From Agromyces cavernae (GTDB lineage Bacteria; Actinomycetota; Actinomycetes; Actinomycetales; Microbacteriaceae): a DNA stretch of 64,000 nucleotides. The notes beneath the pieces are model-generated. The model ran no database searches, had not been told where the DNA came from, and saw only the letters and a list, made by a program, of their open reading frames with translations. The translations under genes and the position numbers were made by a program. Where the stretch lies: contig NZ_JAJNMP010000002.1 in assembly GCF_021044935.1 (NCBI RefSeq), positions 248,001 through 312,000 of the forward strand, in the 5' to 3' direction. This document shows positions 17,354 through 27,473 of this stretch, piece by piece. Position 1 is the first letter of the stretch. Each line of letters begins with the position of its first letter.

Positions 17354-18238
17354 CTACTCGTAGCTGTGCTCGGAGTTCGGGTAACTGCCGGCCTCGACAT
17401 CGGCGCGCCACTCCTTCGCGGCGTCGCTGAGGATTCCCGCCAGGTTCGCGTACTGCTTCACGAACTTGGGGACTCGGCCGATGGTGAGTCCCGCCCAGTC
17501 GGTCCACACGAGCAGCTGCCCATCGGTGTGCGGGCCCGCGCCGACGCTGATGGTCGGGATGTCGAGCAGCTCGGTGACCTGGCGCGCCGCATCGGCCGGC
17601 ACCATCTCGAGCACGACCGCGAACGCACCGGCGTCCTGCACCGCCTTGGCGTCTGCGAGCAACTGCTGCACACCCTCGCCGCGGCCCTGGATGACGTGGC
17701 CGCCGAGCCCGTGCTCGCTCTGCGGTGTGTAGCCGATGTGCGCCATCACGGGGATGCCGGCCTGGACGATGCGGCGGATCTGCTTGTAGGAGCGCTCGCC
17801 GCCCTCGAGCTTGACCGCGTGCGCACCGGTCTCCTTCATGAACCGCACCGCGGTGTGCAGCGCGTCCTCGGGCCCGTTCTCGTAGGAGCCGAACGGCATG
17901 TCGGCGATGACGAACGCACGTGTGACCGCACCCGCCACCGCGCGGGCGAGGGGGATGAGCTCGTCGACGGTCACGGGAAGGGTCGTCTCATGCCCGAACA
18001 CGTTGTTGCCCGCGGAGTCGCCGACGAGCAGGAAGTCGATGCCGGCCTCGTCGAAGATGCGCGCCGTGAGCTGGTCGTAGCTCGTCAGCCCCGTGATCTT
18101 GATGCCGTCGCGCTTGGCGTTCTGGAAGTGCCTGGTTCGCACGCGCTTGGGGCCACCCGGCGCCGAAGCGCCGCCATACGGGTTCTGCTCGGCTCCGGAG
18201 GAGCTGTCGGATGCTGCGGTCTGGGGCTCGCCTGACAT
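17354..18238 (-). CDS. panB: 3-methyl-2-oxobutanoate hydroxymethyltransferase
   Basis: 294 aa. It makes ketopantoate from 2-oxoisovalerate and 5,10-methylene-THF, the first step of pantothenate and CoA synthesis. Motifs: [37 protein letters not shown] (Mg-binding Asp), [22 protein letters not shown], and [22 protein letters not shown] disordered Ser/Gly-rich leader of about 30 residues precedes the barrel. The ATG at 18238 gives this length; longer starts run into the glnA2 promoter region. It is divergent from glnA2. Confidence 0.94.
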   Translation of the reverse strand: MSGEPQTAASDSSSGAEQNPYGGASAPGGPKRVRTRHFQNAKRDGIKITGLTSYDQLTARIFDEAGIDFLLVGDSAGNNVFGHETTLPVTVDELIPLARAVAGAVTRAFVIADMPFGSYENGPEDALHTAVRFMKETGAHAVKLEGGERSYKQIRRIVQAGIPVMAHIGYTPQSEHGLGGHVIQGRGEGVQQLLADAKAVQDAGAFAVVLEMVPADAARQVTELLDIPTISVGAGPHTDGQLLVWTDWAGLTIGRVPKFVKQYANLAGILSDAAKEWRADVEAGSYPNSEHSYE

Positions 18239-18326
18239 GGGGCCAATCCTTGCACACGGGGCATCCGTGCTCGGCACTGCGGGCTGGCCCGAGCCAGTAC
18301 GCTGAGAACTGCGAGAGAGGGTGTGG

Positions 18327-19664
18327 ATGGATAAGCAGCGTGACTTCGTTCTTCGCACGATCGAGGAGCGGAGCGTCAAGTTCGTCAGGCTCTGGTTCAC
18401 CGATGTCGTCGGCACCCTGAAATCGGTGGCGATCGCGCCCGCCGAGGTCGAGGGCGCGTTCACCGAGGGCATCGGCTTCGACGGGTCGGCGATCGAGGGC
18501 CTCAGCCGAACCTTCGAATCCGACCTGCTCGCCTTCCCCGACCCGTCGACGTTCCAGACGCTGCCCTGGCGTGGCGACATCGACCCCACCGGGCGCATGT
18601 TCTGCGACATCACCACGCCCGACGGCGTGCCGGCGGTGGCCGATCCCCGCAACGTGCTCAAGCGCACGCTCGAGCGGGCGGCCGACCGCGGATTCACGTT
18701 CTACACGCACCCCGAGATCGAGTTCTACCTGCTGCGCTCGTCGAAGTACGGCGAAGACGGGCCGCAACCGGTCGACTCGGCCGGCTACTTCGACAACGTT
18801 CCGGGCGGCACCGCGCACGACTTCCGGCGCCGCTCGGTGCGCATGCTCGAAGACCTCGGCATCTCGGTGGAGTTCAGCCACCACGAGGCAGGTCCGGGCC
18901 AGAACGAGATCGACCTGCGGTATGCCGACGCCCTCACCACCGCCGACAACATCATGACGTTCCGCACCGTCGTGAAGGAGGTCGCGATCGAGCAGGGCGT
19001 CTACGCGACGTTCATGCCCAAGCCGTTCTCGCAGTACCCCGGCAGTGGCATGCACACGCACCTCTCCCTCTTCGAGGGCGACGCGAACGCGTTCTACGAG
19101 CCGGGCGCCCAGTACCAGTTGTCGAAGATCGGCCGGCAGTTCATCGCGGGCCTGCTGAAGCATGCCAACGAGATCTCGGCGGTCACGAACCAGTTCGTGA
19201 ACTCCTACAAGCGACTGTGGGGTGGCGACGAGGCGCCGAGCTTCATCTGCTGGGGCCACAACAACCGCTCCGCGCTCGTGCGCGTGCCGCTCTACAAGCC
19301 CAACAAGGGCCAGAGTGCTCGCGTCGAGTACCGCGCGATCGACTCGGCGGCGAATCCGTATCTCGCGTTCTCGCTGCTTCTCGCCGCGGGCATGAAGGGC
19401 ATCGAAGAGGGCTACGAGTTGCCGCCCGAGGCCGAAGACGACGTATGGGCGCTCACGGACAGCGAGCGTCGCGCGCTCGGCTACAGCCCGCTGCCGGCGA
19501 GCCTCGACCACGCCATCGAGTACATGGAGACCTCCGAACTGGTCGCCGAGACGCTCGGCGAGCAGGTGTTCAACTACGTGCTCGCGAACAAGCGGGCCGA
19601 GTGGCGCGACTACCGCTCGCAGGTGACGCCCTTCGAGTTGCAGCGCAACCTCGAGATCCTCTGA
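18327..19664 (+). CDS. glnA2: type I glutamine synthetase paralogue GlnA2
   Basis: 445 aa, very close to mycobacterial GlnA2 ([37 protein letters not shown]). Catalytic GS residues are present: THPEIEFY (Glu), [22 protein letters not shown] and [10 protein letters not shown]. The conserved adenylylation Tyr region is replaced by [15 protein letters not shown], with Trp374 where Tyr is expected, so GlnE should not modify it. ATG 18327 is chosen because GAGAGAGG ends 6 nt before it; a GTG at 18321 would add two residues. glnE follows after 10 bp, so the two are probably cotranscribed. Confidence 0.93.
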   Translation: MDKQRDFVLRTIEERSVKFVRLWFTDVVGTLKSVAIAPAEVEGAFTEGIGFDGSAIEGLSRTFESDLLAFPDPSTFQTLPWRGDIDPTGRMFCDITTPDGVPAVADPRNVLKRTLERAADRGFTFYTHPEIEFYLLRSSKYGEDGPQPVDSAGYFDNVPGGTAHDFRRRSVRMLEDLGISVEFSHHEAGPGQNEIDLRYADALTTADNIMTFRTVVKEVAIEQGVYATFMPKPFSQYPGSGMHTHLSLFEGDANAFYEPGAQYQLSKIGRQFIAGLLKHANEISAVTNQFVNSYKRLWGGDEAPSFICWGHNNRSALVRVPLYKPNKGQSARVEYRAIDSAANPYLAFSLLLAAGMKGIEEGYELPPEAEDDVWALTDSERRALGYSPLPASLDHAIEYMETSELVAETLGEQVFNYVLANKRAEWRDYRSQVTPFELQRNLEIL

Positions 19665-19674
19665 CCGCGCGGCG

Positions 19675-22600
19675 ATGACCCGCAAGGTCCCGACCCTCGC
19701 CCGCCTCGCCCGGGCTGGGTTCGATGAGCTCGATCGGGCCGCGGCCGGCATCGAGGCGCTGACCGCCGCGACCGGGACTGCTCCCGAGCGGCTCCTCGAT
19801 GCGTTCGGCGTCGCGGCCGACCCCGATGAGGCGCTCGTCGCGGTGCAGCGCCTGAACGACCGGGCTCCGGCCGAGGTCGCAGCAGTGCTCGCGCACGACG
19901 CGTCGGCCGAGCGCATGACCCGCCTGCTCGGTGCTTCGCGTGGGCTGGGCGACTTCCTTCTGCGTCATCCGACGCAGATCGCGCTCTTCCAGGAGGTTCC
20001 GGCACCGCCGCTCGACGTCGACGATGCCCGCGCCGCGCTGCTCGCATCGCTCGACGACGGCGGCACGGGCGGCCGACTCGATACAGCCGACGCGGCGACG
20101 CGCATCCGCGTGCGCTACCGGCGACTGCTCGCCGGCATCGCACTGTACGACCTCACCCGTGCCGACGCGGTCGACGTCGTCGACACGATCGGCTCGGGAC
20201 TCGCCGACCTCGCGGGCGCCGCCCTCGATGCGGCACTCGCGGCGGCTCGCCGACTCATCGGCAGGCCAGACGGCGCCCCGGCGACCCACGGCACCTTTCC
20301 GGTCGATGAGGTCGCGGCGACCCGGCTCGCGATCATCGGCATGGGCAAGGCCGGCGCTCGCGAACTCAACTACGTCAGCGATGTCGATGTCATCTTCGTG
20401 GCGGAGTCGGACGACGAGGACGTCGTCGGCACACCTCGGGCGCTCGACATCGCCACTCGTCTCGCGATCACGACGATGCGGCTCATCGCCGAGGCCGGCA
20501 TCGAGCCGCCGCTCTGGGAGGTCGACCCGAACCTGCGCCCTGAGGGAAAGGACGGCGCGCTCGTGCGCACGCTCGAGTCGCACCTGCAGTACTACGACCG
20601 GTGGGCGAAGAGCTGGGAGTTCCAGGCGCTGCTCAAGGCGCGACCGCTCGCCGGCGACCTCGAGCTCGGCGCACGTTACGCGGCGGGCGTGGCACCGAAG
20701 GTGTGGTCGAGCTCGAGTCGTGAGGGCTTCGTCGAGTCGGTGCAGCGCATGCGCGAGCGGGTCACCGCCCACATCCCCGCCGACGAGGTCGACGTGCAGA
20801 TCAAGCTCGGTCCCGGAGGGCTTCGCGACATCGAATTCACGGTGCAGCTGCTGCAGCTGGTGCACGGCGCGACCGACGACGCGATCCATCAGCCCGGTAC
20901 GCTCGCTGCGCTCTCGGCACTCGCCGAGCGCAGCTACGTCGGCCGCGAGGAGGCCGCCGAGTTCTCGCGCGACTACCGCGTCCTGCGGGTGCTCGAGCAC
21001 CGCATGCAGCTCGACCGGATGCGACGTACGCACCTCATGCCGCGCGGCGAGCGCAGCCTCCGCGTGCTCGCCAGGGCCTCGGGACTCGGGCGCAACGCCG
21101 CGGAACTCCAGGCGACCTGGCAGTCGACCCGCCAGAGAGTTCGGGGGCTGCACGAGCGGCTCTTCTACCGTCCCCTGCTGTCGGCGGTCGCCGCCCTGCC
21201 CGCGTCGGGTCTCGAGCTCACGAGCGAGCAGGCCGAGGCGCGCCTCGCGGCGATCGGATTCCGCGACCCGCGCGGTGCCCTCGCGCACATCGCCGCGCTC
21301 ACGGCCGGAGTGACCCGGCGCGCGGCGATCCAGCGTCACCTCATGCCCGTGCTCATCTCGTGGATCGCCGAAGGCACGGATCCCGACTTCGGTCTGCTCT
21401 CGTTCCGTCGGCTGAGCGACACGCTCGGCACGACGCACTGGTACCTGCGGCTCCTGCGCGACTCCTCCGACGCGGCCCTGCGGCTCACGCGGGTGCTCTC
21501 GGGTTCGCGCTTCGCTGCAGCCCTGCTCGAGCGCGCACCCGAGGCGGTGGCCTGGCTCGAAGACGTCGACGAATTGCGGCCGCGGTCGCTGGCGTCGCTC
21601 GAAGACGAGTCGCGTGCGGTGCTCAGCAGGCATGGGGAACCCGACGATGCCGCGAAGATCTTCCGAGCGATGCGGCGACGTGAGATGCTGCGCCTGTCAC
21701 TCGCCGGGATCCTCGACGTGTGCACGGTCGAAGAACTCGGCCACGGGCTCAGCGACGTGACCGAGAACCACATCGCCGCCCTCGTCGAGGCGATCCGCGG
21801 CGGCGAACCCGACGGCATCGAGTTCGCCGTCATCGGCATGGGTCGCTTCGGGGGCCGAGAGCTCGGCATCGGATCCGATGCCGACATCATCTACGTCTAC
21901 CGGCCGATCAGCGCGGACGCCGACGCCGACGCCGCGCATCGCCGGGCGTTGAGGATCGTCTCCGAACTCGTGCGGCTGAGCGAAGACGCTCGGCTCCCGT
22001 TCGAGCTCGACGCAGACCTGCGCCCAGAAGGCCGCAACGGGGTCGTCGCACGGTCGCTCGACGCGTACCGCGCCTACTACGCCCGCTGGTCGCTCACCTG
22101 GGAGGCGCAGGCACTGCTTCGCGCGCGCGGCGTCGCGGGCGATGCCGCACTCATCGCCGACTTCACCGAGCTGGCCGACTCGGTGCGCTACCCCGACCGC
22201 ATCTCCGACCGAGACGTGCGCGAGGTCAAGCGCATCAAGGCCCGTGTCGAGAACGAGCGACTGCCGCAGGCAGCCGACCCGACCCGCCACCTGAAGCTCG
22301 GCCGAGGCTCGCTCTCCGACGTCGAATGGTTCGTGCAGCTCGAGCAGCTGAAGCACGGTGCATCCGTCGCCGACCTGCGCACCACCTCGACGCTCGACGC
22401 GCTGCAGGCGGCTGCCGCGCACGGGCTCGTCGACCCTTCCGATGCAGAGGTGCTCCGCGCAGCGTGGGTGTTCGCCTCGCGTGCCCGATCGGCGCTCACG
22501 CTCTGGCTCGACCGGACCACCGATGTGCTTCCGGTCGAACGTTCACAGCTCGAGGGCGTCGCCCGCATCATGGGCTACCCGCCGGGCTCGGCGGTGCAGC

Positions 22601-22698
22601 TCGAACACGAATACCTGCAGGTCACGCGTCGGGCGCGAGCCGTGTTCGAGCGCGGCTTCTACGGCCTCGGACCGCAGCGCACGCCGACGACCGGGTGA
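19675..22698 (+). CDS. glnE: glutamine synthetase adenylyltransferase/adenylyl-removing enzyme
   Basis: 1007 aa, full length. It controls GS by adding and removing AMP on a Tyr in response to nitrogen status via PII. Two nucleotidyltransferase domains are visible: IGMGKAGARELNYVSDVDVIF near residue 221 (deadenylylation half) and IGMGRFGGRELGIGSDADIIY near 720 (adenylylation half), each with a GxGxxGxxEL core and paired Asp. Each is followed by its PDLRPEG-type and LGxGxLxDIEF/VEWFVQ helical domain. It lies between two GS genes, but only GlnA1 has the target Tyr. Confidence 0.95.
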   Translation: MTRKVPTLARLARAGFDELDRAAAGIEALTAATGTAPERLLDAFGVAADPDEALVAVQRLNDRAPAEVAAVLAHDASAERMTRLLGASRGLGDFLLRHPTQIALFQEVPAPPLDVDDARAALLASLDDGGTGGRLDTADAATRIRVRYRRLLAGIALYDLTRADAVDVVDTIGSGLADLAGAALDAALAAARRLIGRPDGAPATHGTFPVDEVAATRLAIIGMGKAGARELNYVSDVDVIFVAESDDEDVVGTPRALDIATRLAITTMRLIAEAGIEPPLWEVDPNLRPEGKDGALVRTLESHLQYYDRWAKSWEFQALLKARPLAGDLELGARYAAGVAPKVWSSSSREGFVESVQRMRERVTAHIPADEVDVQIKLGPGGLRDIEFTVQLLQLVHGATDDAIHQPGTLAALSALAERSYVGREEAAEFSRDYRVLRVLEHRMQLDRMRRTHLMPRGERSLRVLARASGLGRNAAELQATWQSTRQRVRGLHERLFYRPLLSAVAALPASGLELTSEQAEARLAAIGFRDPRGALAHIAALTAGVTRRAAIQRHLMPVLISWIAEGTDPDFGLLSFRRLSDTLGTTHWYLRLLRDSSDAALRLTRVLSGSRFAAALLERAPEAVAWLEDVDELRPRSLASLEDESRAVLSRHGEPDDAAKIFRAMRRREMLRLSLAGILDVCTVEELGHGLSDVTENHIAALVEAIRGGEPDGIEFAVIGMGRFGGRELGIGSDADIIYVYRPISADADADAAHRRALRIVSELVRLSEDARLPFELDADLRPEGRNGVVARSLDAYRAYYARWSLTWEAQALLRARGVAGDAALIADFTELADSVRYPDRISDRDVREVKRIKARVENERLPQAADPTRHLKLGRGSLSDVEWFVQLEQLKHGASVADLRTTSTLDALQAAAAHGLVDPSDAEVLRAAWVFASRARSALTLWLDRTTDVLPVERSQLEGVARIMGYPPGSAVQLEHEYLQVTRRARAVFERGFYGLGPQRTPTTG

Positions 22699-22765
22699 GC
22701 GTGGAGCGACCGCGCACGCTAGGGCAGGGCGGACGGTCCATGCGAGAGTGGCCCGACGAAGACGA

Positions 22766-22812
22766 GTCCGCCCGGGCTGCCATTGCGGGGGGTGTTGGCA
22801 GCGCGGGCGGAC
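22766..22812. terminator. hairpin between convergent glnE and glnA1
   Basis: GTCCGCCCG pairs with CGGGCGGAC, then after a G-G mismatch GCTGCCA pairs with TGGCAGC, around a 13-nt loop. It is followed on the plus strand by a GCGGACTCT direct repeat rather than a T tract. The 185-bp gap holds nothing else recognisable. Confidence 0.6.
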
Positions 22813-22883
22813 TCTATTGCGGACTCTCTGCGGACGAGCGGGGGGACTGCCGCTGGAAAGCCCAGCTCGGGGGAGACTCTTCT

Positions 22884-24308
22884 CTACACTCCGTAGTAGA
22901 GCTCGAACTCGAACGGGTGCGGGCGCTGAGCGAGCGGCTTCAGTTCCTTCTCGCGCTTGTAGTCGATCCAGGTCTCGATGAGCTCCTTGGTGAACACGCC
23001 GCCCTCGAGGAGGAAGTCGTGGTCGGCCTCGAGCGCTGCGAGCGCCTCGCCCAGCGAACCGGGAACCTGCGGGATCGACTTTGCCTCCTCGGGCGGAAGC
23101 TCGTAGAGGTCCTTGTCGACCGGCTCGTGCGGCTCGATGCGGTTGCGGATGCCGTCGATGCCCGCCATGAGCTGGGCCGCGAACGCCAGGTAGGGGTTGC
23201 CCGACGCGTCGGGGGCGCGGAACTCGATGCGCTTGGCCTTGGGGTTCGTGCCCGTGATCGGGATACGGATCGAGGCCGAGCGGTTGCCCGCCGAGTAGAC
23301 CAGGTTCACGGGAGCCTCGAAACCGGGCACGAGACGGTGGTACGAGTTGACCGTGGGGTTCGTGAAGGCGAGCACCGCGGGGGCGTGCTTGAGCAGGCCG
23401 CCGATGTACCAGCGGGCGACGTCGGACAGGCCGCCGTAGCCGGCCTCGTCGTAGAACAGGGGCTTGCCATCGTTCCACAGCGACTGGTGCGTGTGCATGC
23501 CCGAACCGTTGTCGCCGAACAGGGGCTTCGGCATGAACGTCGCCGTCTTGCCCCACTGGTCGGCGGTGTTCTTGACGATGTACTTGAACTTCAGGATGTC
23601 GTCGGCCGCGTGCACCATCGTGTCGAAGCGGTAGTTGATCTCGGCCTGGCCGCCCGTGCCCACCTCGTGGTGCGCGCGCTCGAGGATGAGGCCGGCGTCG
23701 ATGAGCTTCAGCGAGATGTCGTCGCGCAGGTCGGCCTGCTTGTCGACCGGCGAGACGGGGAAGTAGCCGCCCTTGTAGGGGGTCTTGTTGCCGAGGTTGC
23801 CGCCCTCTTCGGCGCGGCCCGAGTTCCAGGCGCCCTCTTCGGAGTCGACCGTGTAGAAGCTCGAGTGCTGGTTCACCTCGTAGCGCACGTCGTCGAAGAT
23901 GTAGAACTCCGCCTCGGGCGCGAAGTACGCGGTGTCCGCGATGCCGGTCGACGCGAGGTACTTCTCGGCCTTCTTCGCGACTTGACGCGGGTCCTTCGAG
24001 TAGATCTCGCCGTTGCGCGGGTTGTAGATGTCGAAGACCATGATCAGCGTGCGCTCGGCACGGAACGGGTCGACGTACGCCGTCGACACGTCGGGGATGA
24101 GCTGCATGTCGGACTCGTGGATGTTCGCGAAGCCTCGAATCGACGAACCGTCGAAGAGTTGGCCGACGGTGAAGAACTCCTCGTCGACCGTCGACGCCGG
24201 GATGTTGAAGTGCTGCTGCACGCCCGGGAGGTCGGTGAAGCGGATGTCGAGGAACTTGACATCCGTCTCCTTGATGAACTTGAGCACTTCGGACGAATCA
24301 CTGAACAT
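22884..24308 (-). CDS. glnA: glutamine synthetase type I
   Basis: 474 aa GSI-beta type, the main ammonia-assimilating enzyme and a dodecamer. Active-site blocks: [46 protein letters not shown] and [10 protein letters not shown]. The adenylylation target is Tyr402 in DLYELPPEE, so it is the natural GlnE substrate. Upstream lies a four-site GlnR-type operator (24385-24422), predicting activation under nitrogen limitation. It converges on glnE, separated by a hairpin. Confidence 0.97.
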   Translation of the reverse strand: MFSDSSEVLKFIKETDVKFLDIRFTDLPGVQQHFNIPASTVDEEFFTVGQLFDGSSIRGFANIHESDMQLIPDVSTAYVDPFRAERTLIMVFDIYNPRNGEIYSKDPRQVAKKAEKYLASTGIADTAYFAPEAEFYIFDDVRYEVNQHSSFYTVDSEEGAWNSGRAEEGGNLGNKTPYKGGYFPVSPVDKQADLRDDISLKLIDAGLILERAHHEVGTGGQAEINYRFDTMVHAADDILKFKYIVKNTADQWGKTATFMPKPLFGDNGSGMHTHQSLWNDGKPLFYDEAGYGGLSDVARWYIGGLLKHAPAVLAFTNPTVNSYHRLVPGFEAPVNLVYSAGNRSASIRIPITGTNPKAKRIEFRAPDASGNPYLAFAAQLMAGIDGIRNRIEPHEPVDKDLYELPPEEAKSIPQVPGSLGEALAALEADHDFLLEGGVFTKELIETWIDYKREKELKPLAQRPHPFEFELYYGV

Positions 24309-24368
24309 GTGACGTAATCTCCATCGGGGCAGGCGGGTGGGCCGGACGAACGTTCACAGCCACGAGCG

Positions 24369-24376
24369 ACACTATC
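24369..24376 (-). promoter_or_regulatory. glnA1 -10 region
   Basis: On the minus strand the GATAGTGT run could hold the -10 (GATAGT or TAGTGT) just downstream of the GlnR-like operator, with a leader of about 55 nt before the ATG at 24308. No good -35 is present, as expected of an activated promoter. Confidence 0.4.
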
Positions 24377-24384
24377 TTCACGCC

Positions 24385-24422
24385 GTTTCCCGACCATGAC
24401 CGGAATGTTTCGGCAATGTTAC
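24385..24422 (-). promoter_or_regulatory. GlnR-type operator of glnA1
   Basis: Read on the minus strand: GTAAC, 6 nt, GAAAC, 6 nt, GTCAT, 6 nt, GAAAC. The published actinobacterial GlnR box is gTnAC-n6-GaAAC repeated twice with 6-nt spacing. Spacing fits exactly and only one core base (third half-site, T for C) departs. Confidence 0.75.
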
Positions 24423-24438
24423 GCCCGGCGCGAGTCGA

Positions 24439-24453
24439 TAGAATCGTCGGATG
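24439..24453 (+). promoter_or_regulatory. leaderless promoter module of the RDD gene
   Basis: TAGAAT (24439-24444), six bases, ATG at 24451. Confidence 0.55.
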
Positions 24454-24885
24454 CCCCAATCCACGCCCCGAACGTCCGGAGATCTCGAGCCGAGTCGATG
24501 GCCGGGCGAGCGGCTCGGGCTGCCGGATCACGGCACCGGCTCGGTCGCGCGGGCCGGGAGGCGCATCGCCGCGCTGCTCATCGACTGGGCGAGCGCGATG
24601 CTCATCGCGCTCCTGTTCACGCCGTACGAGTCGGCCGCCTACACGTGGGTGACGCCGCTCGTCTTCGCCGTGCTGCAGGTCGCGTTCATTCCGACCATCG
24701 GCGGCAGCATCGGGCACCGGCTGCTCGGCATGCACGTGGTACCGCTCACCGGCGGCTGGGTCGGACCGTGGCGCCCCGTCGTGCGCACGGTGCTGCTCCT
24801 GCTCGTCGTGCCCGCACTCGTGTGGGACTCCGACCAGCGCGGGTTCCACGACAAGCTCGCCGGCACGGTGCTGATCCGCGCGTAG
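24451..24885 (+). CDS. RDD family membrane protein
   Basis: 144 aa. A short cytosolic N-terminus is followed by the RDD signature region RAGRRIAALLIDWASAM (R and D spaced as in the family), then hydrophobic segments near residues 45-62, 66-84 and 108-124, a conserved GSIGHRLLGM turn and WDSDQRGFHDKLAGTVL at the end. Function is unknown; some RDD proteins affect ion homeostasis. It is transcribed alone, converging on the DUF4191 gene at a strong hairpin. Confidence 0.85.
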   Translation: MPQSTPRTSGDLEPSRWPGERLGLPDHGTGSVARAGRRIAALLIDWASAMLIALLFTPYESAAYTWVTPLVFAVLQVAFIPTIGGSIGHRLLGMHVVPLTGGWVGPWRPVVRTVLLLLVVPALVWDSDQRGFHDKLAGTVLIRA

Positions 24886-24891
24886 ACGGCG

Positions 24892-24932
24892 ACGCGGCAT
24901 CCGTCGATCGATTTCGAGAACGGATGCCGCGT
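24892..24932. terminator. hairpin between RDD and DUF4191 genes
   Basis: A perfect 13-bp stem (ACGCGGCATCCGT with ACGGATGCCGCGT) around a 15-nt loop, located between convergent stops. No T tract. Confidence 0.65.
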
Positions 24933-24947
24933 GCGCGACGATTCGGG

Positions 24948-25661
24948 TCAGCGGGCCTTGCCGCGCTGCGGGCGGACCTTCATCGGGTCGATGCCCTTCG
25001 GGATCGGAAGCTGCGTCTGCAGCGAGTTGAGGCGGTTCGACACGGCCAGCACCTCGGGCTTCGTGAGCGCCTTCTTCGTGGAACGCAGTGCACGGGGGAG
25101 GCGGTGGAGCTCGATCGACCCCTCGTCGGTGCCGACCGAGATGAGCGAGATCGGCACGTTCGGCAGCACGCGCTGGACCTTGCGCATCTCGTCGTCGAGC
25201 ATGCGTTGCGTGCGTGAGATGGGGCCCTCGCTGATGAGGGCGACACCGCCGCGGCCGACTGCACGGTACACCGCGTCTTGGGTCTTGCCGTTCACGGCGA
25301 TGGGCATCTCGTTGCCGACCCAACCGCCCCGCAGGCCGCTGCGCAGCACTGCACCGACGGCGCCGGGCTGGCCCTCGATCTGCGAGTACGCGGCGCGCTC
25401 GGCGCGACGGCCGAGCACCACGAGCCCGAGCAGCAAGCCCGCGAGCACGCCGGCGACCACCCAGAGGGCGATCGTGAAGCCGTTGCCCTCGCCGAACCAG
25501 ATGCCGAGACCCACACCGACGAGCACCGGCGCGAGGAAGGCGGCGAGCATGAGCCATTGCGCCTTCGGATCGTATCGGCGGGTCATCTGGAAGACCTGCC
25601 ACATCTGCTTGAGGCGGCCGGGCTCCTTCTGAGCCTTCGATGCGTCCTTGGTGCGTGCCAT
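24948..25661 (-). CDS. DUF4191 membrane protein
   Basis: 237 aa actinobacterial DUF4191 family. A charged N-terminus (about 35 residues) precedes two adjacent membrane segments (about 36-58 and 62-82); the remainder is cytosolic with AVYRAVGRGGVALISEGP and LPNVPISLISVGTDEGSIEL. Function is unknown. Its gene is conserved beside lipA in many actinobacteria, as here (76 bp downstream of the lipA stop). ATG 25661 is chosen by homology and because a -10-like TATCCT lies 7 nt upstream. Confidence 0.85.
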   Translation of the reverse strand: MARTKDASKAQKEPGRLKQMWQVFQMTRRYDPKAQWLMLAAFLAPVLVGVGLGIWFGEGNGFTIALWVVAGVLAGLLLGLVVLGRRAERAAYSQIEGQPGAVGAVLRSGLRGGWVGNEMPIAVNGKTQDAVYRAVGRGGVALISEGPISRTQRMLDDEMRKVQRVLPNVPISLISVGTDEGSIELHRLPRALRSTKKALTKPEVLAVSNRLNSLQTQLPIPKGIDPMKVRPQRGKAR

Positions 25662-25674
25662 GGTGTCTAGGATA
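25659..25674 (-). promoter_or_regulatory. leaderless-type promoter of the DUF4191 gene
   Basis: On the minus strand TATCCT (25674-25669), seven bases, ATG at 25661. Confidence 0.4.
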
Positions 25675-25737
25675 CCGGCGCGCGAGGCCGGCTCGGAACG
25701 TGCGAGGACACGCGATCCGAGCCGGCCGGCGCGGTCT

Positions 25738-26727
25738 TCAGCCGACAGCCTGCGCGAACCCCAGCGAGGCGTCGGCCAGGTGCGCGAGCTCGTCGGGGAG
25801 CGGGCGCCCCTTGGCCTGCATCGACTGCGCCCAGAGACGCCCCGCGCGGTACGAGGAGCGCACGAGCGGCCCAGCGAGCACGCCGAGGAACCCGATCTCC
25901 TCGGCCTCGGCCTTGAGCTCGACGAACTCCTCGGGGCGAACCCAACGGTCGACGGGGAGGTGTCTCGGGCTCGGCCGAAGGTACTGGGTGATGGTGATGA
26001 TGTCGGTGCCGGCGCCATGCAGGTCGCGCAGCGCCTGCGAGATCTCGGCGCGTTCCTCGCCCATGCCGAGGATGAGGTTGGACTTCGTGATCAACCCGGC
26101 ATCACGGCCCTGGGTGAGCACGTCGAGCGAGCGCTCGTAGCGGAAGGCGGGGCGGATGCGCTTGAAGATGCGCGGCACCGTCTCGACATTGTGCGCGAAC
26201 ACCTCGGGTCGCGCGGAGAAGACCTCGGCGAGGTGGCGGGGATTGCCCGAGAAGTCGGGAACCAGGATCTCCACCCCGGTACCCGGCGACTGACGGTGGA
26301 TCTCGCGGATCGTCTCGGCGTACAGCCACGCGCCCTCGTCGGGCAGGTCGTCGCGGGCGACGCCCGTGACGGTCGAGTACCGCAACTGCATTCGCACGAC
26401 CGACTCCGCGACCCGCCGGGGCTCGTCGACGTCGTAGTCGGCCGGCTTGCCGGTGTCGATCTGGCAGAAGTCGCATCGACGCGTGCACTGCGAGCCGCCG
26501 ATGAGGAATGTCGCCTCGCGGTCCTCCCAGCACTCGTAGATGTTGGGACATCCGGCCTCTTGGCAGACCGTGTGCAGTTCCTCGCTCTTCACGAGCGACT
26601 GCAGGGCACGATACTCGGGGCCCATCTTCGCCCGGGTCTTGATCCACTCGGGCTTGCGCTCGATGGGCGTCTGGGCGTTGCGGACTTCGAGGCGCAGCAT
26701 GCGGCGCCCATCGGGTGCCGTGCTCAT
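25738..26727 (-). CDS. lipA: lipoyl synthase
   Basis: 329 aa radical SAM enzyme that inserts two sulfurs into octanoyl groups on lipoyl domains. The auxiliary cluster motif is [12 protein letters not shown] near residue 55 and the radical SAM motif is CTRRCDFCQ near 82. The C-terminal RSSYRAG is also typical. The ATG overlaps the lipB stop by 4 bp (ATGA), so the two are translationally coupled. It serves the E2 encoded at 29-30.6 kb and the glycine cleavage H protein elsewhere. Confidence 0.96.
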   Translation of the reverse strand: MSTAPDGRRMLRLEVRNAQTPIERKPEWIKTRAKMGPEYRALQSLVKSEELHTVCQEAGCPNIYECWEDREATFLIGGSQCTRRCDFCQIDTGKPADYDVDEPRRVAESVVRMQLRYSTVTGVARDDLPDEGAWLYAETIREIHRQSPGTGVEILVPDFSGNPRHLAEVFSARPEVFAHNVETVPRIFKRIRPAFRYERSLDVLTQGRDAGLITKSNLILGMGEERAEISQALRDLHGAGTDIITITQYLRPSPRHLPVDRWVRPEEFVELKAEAEEIGFLGVLAGPLVRSSYRAGRLWAQSMQAKGRPLPDELAHLADASLGFAQAVG

Positions 26728-27365
26728 GCGGCGACCGCGTCCTCGGCCGCGGCGAGGAACCGGCGGCTGATCGGGTCGACGAGGTCTTCCGGGGTCAGGC
26801 CGCGGCCGATCTCGCGACTGATCGTCGTGATGCCGGCGTCACGGATGCCGCAGGCGACGATCCGGTCATAGGGTTCGAGCGAATTGCTGCAGTTGAGTGC
26901 GAAGCCGTGCATCGTGACGCCGTCGGCGACGCGGATCCCGATCGCGGCGATCTTGTTCTCGAAGCCCGGGCTCCCGACCCAGACCCCGGAGCGACCGTCG
27001 ACCCTTCGGCCGTCGACGCCGACTTCGGAGAGCACGTCGATGAGGATGCCCTCGAGTCGCCGCACGTAGCCGACGACGTCGACAGGCTCAGGCAGACGGA
27101 GGATCGGATACCCGACGAGTTGGCCGGGACCGTGCCAGGTGATCTTGCCGCCGCGGTCGACGTCGATGACAGGGGTTCCGTCGGTCGGCCGCTCGTCGGG
27201 CGCAGTGCGCTTGCCGGCGGTGTAGACGGAGTGGTGCTCCAGGAGGAGTACGGTGTCGGGGCGTTCGCCCGCGACGACCGCGCGATGGACGGCGCGCTGA
27301 AGGTCGAGACCCTCGATGTACGGCACGGAGTTGGCGCTTAGCCCCGCGACGACGATGTCGAGCAT
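26724..27365 (-). CDS. lipB: octanoyltransferase
   Basis: 213 aa. It transfers octanoyl from acyl-ACP to lipoyl domains, the first step of lipoate assembly. The catalytic dyad is K138 ([11 protein letters not shown]) and C172 (VACGIRDAG); [18 protein letters not shown] near residue 71 is the family signature. It is the first gene of lipB-lipA, reading from a TAGACT-N6-ATG leaderless promoter. Confidence 0.95.
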   Translation of the reverse strand: MLDIVVAGLSANSVPYIEGLDLQRAVHRAVVAGERPDTVLLLEHHSVYTAGKRTAPDERPTDGTPVIDVDRGGKITWHGPGQLVGYPILRLPEPVDVVGYVRRLEGILIDVLSEVGVDGRRVDGRSGVWVGSPGFENKIAAIGIRVADGVTMHGFALNCSNSLEPYDRIVACGIRDAGITTISREIGRGLTPEDLVDPISRRFLAAAEDAVAA

Positions 27366-27377
27366 TCCGCCAGTCTA
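27363..27377 (-). promoter_or_regulatory. leaderless promoter module of lipB
   Basis: On the minus strand TAGACT (27377-27372), six bases, ATG at 27365. Confidence 0.55.
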
Positions 27378-27473
27378 GGCGACTCGTCCTCCCCATTCGC
27401 GCACGTCGTCGGTGCTTCCACACCACGATCGCGGGCGCGGTCCCGGCGACGTGTCGGGCCACAGGATCCAGAC

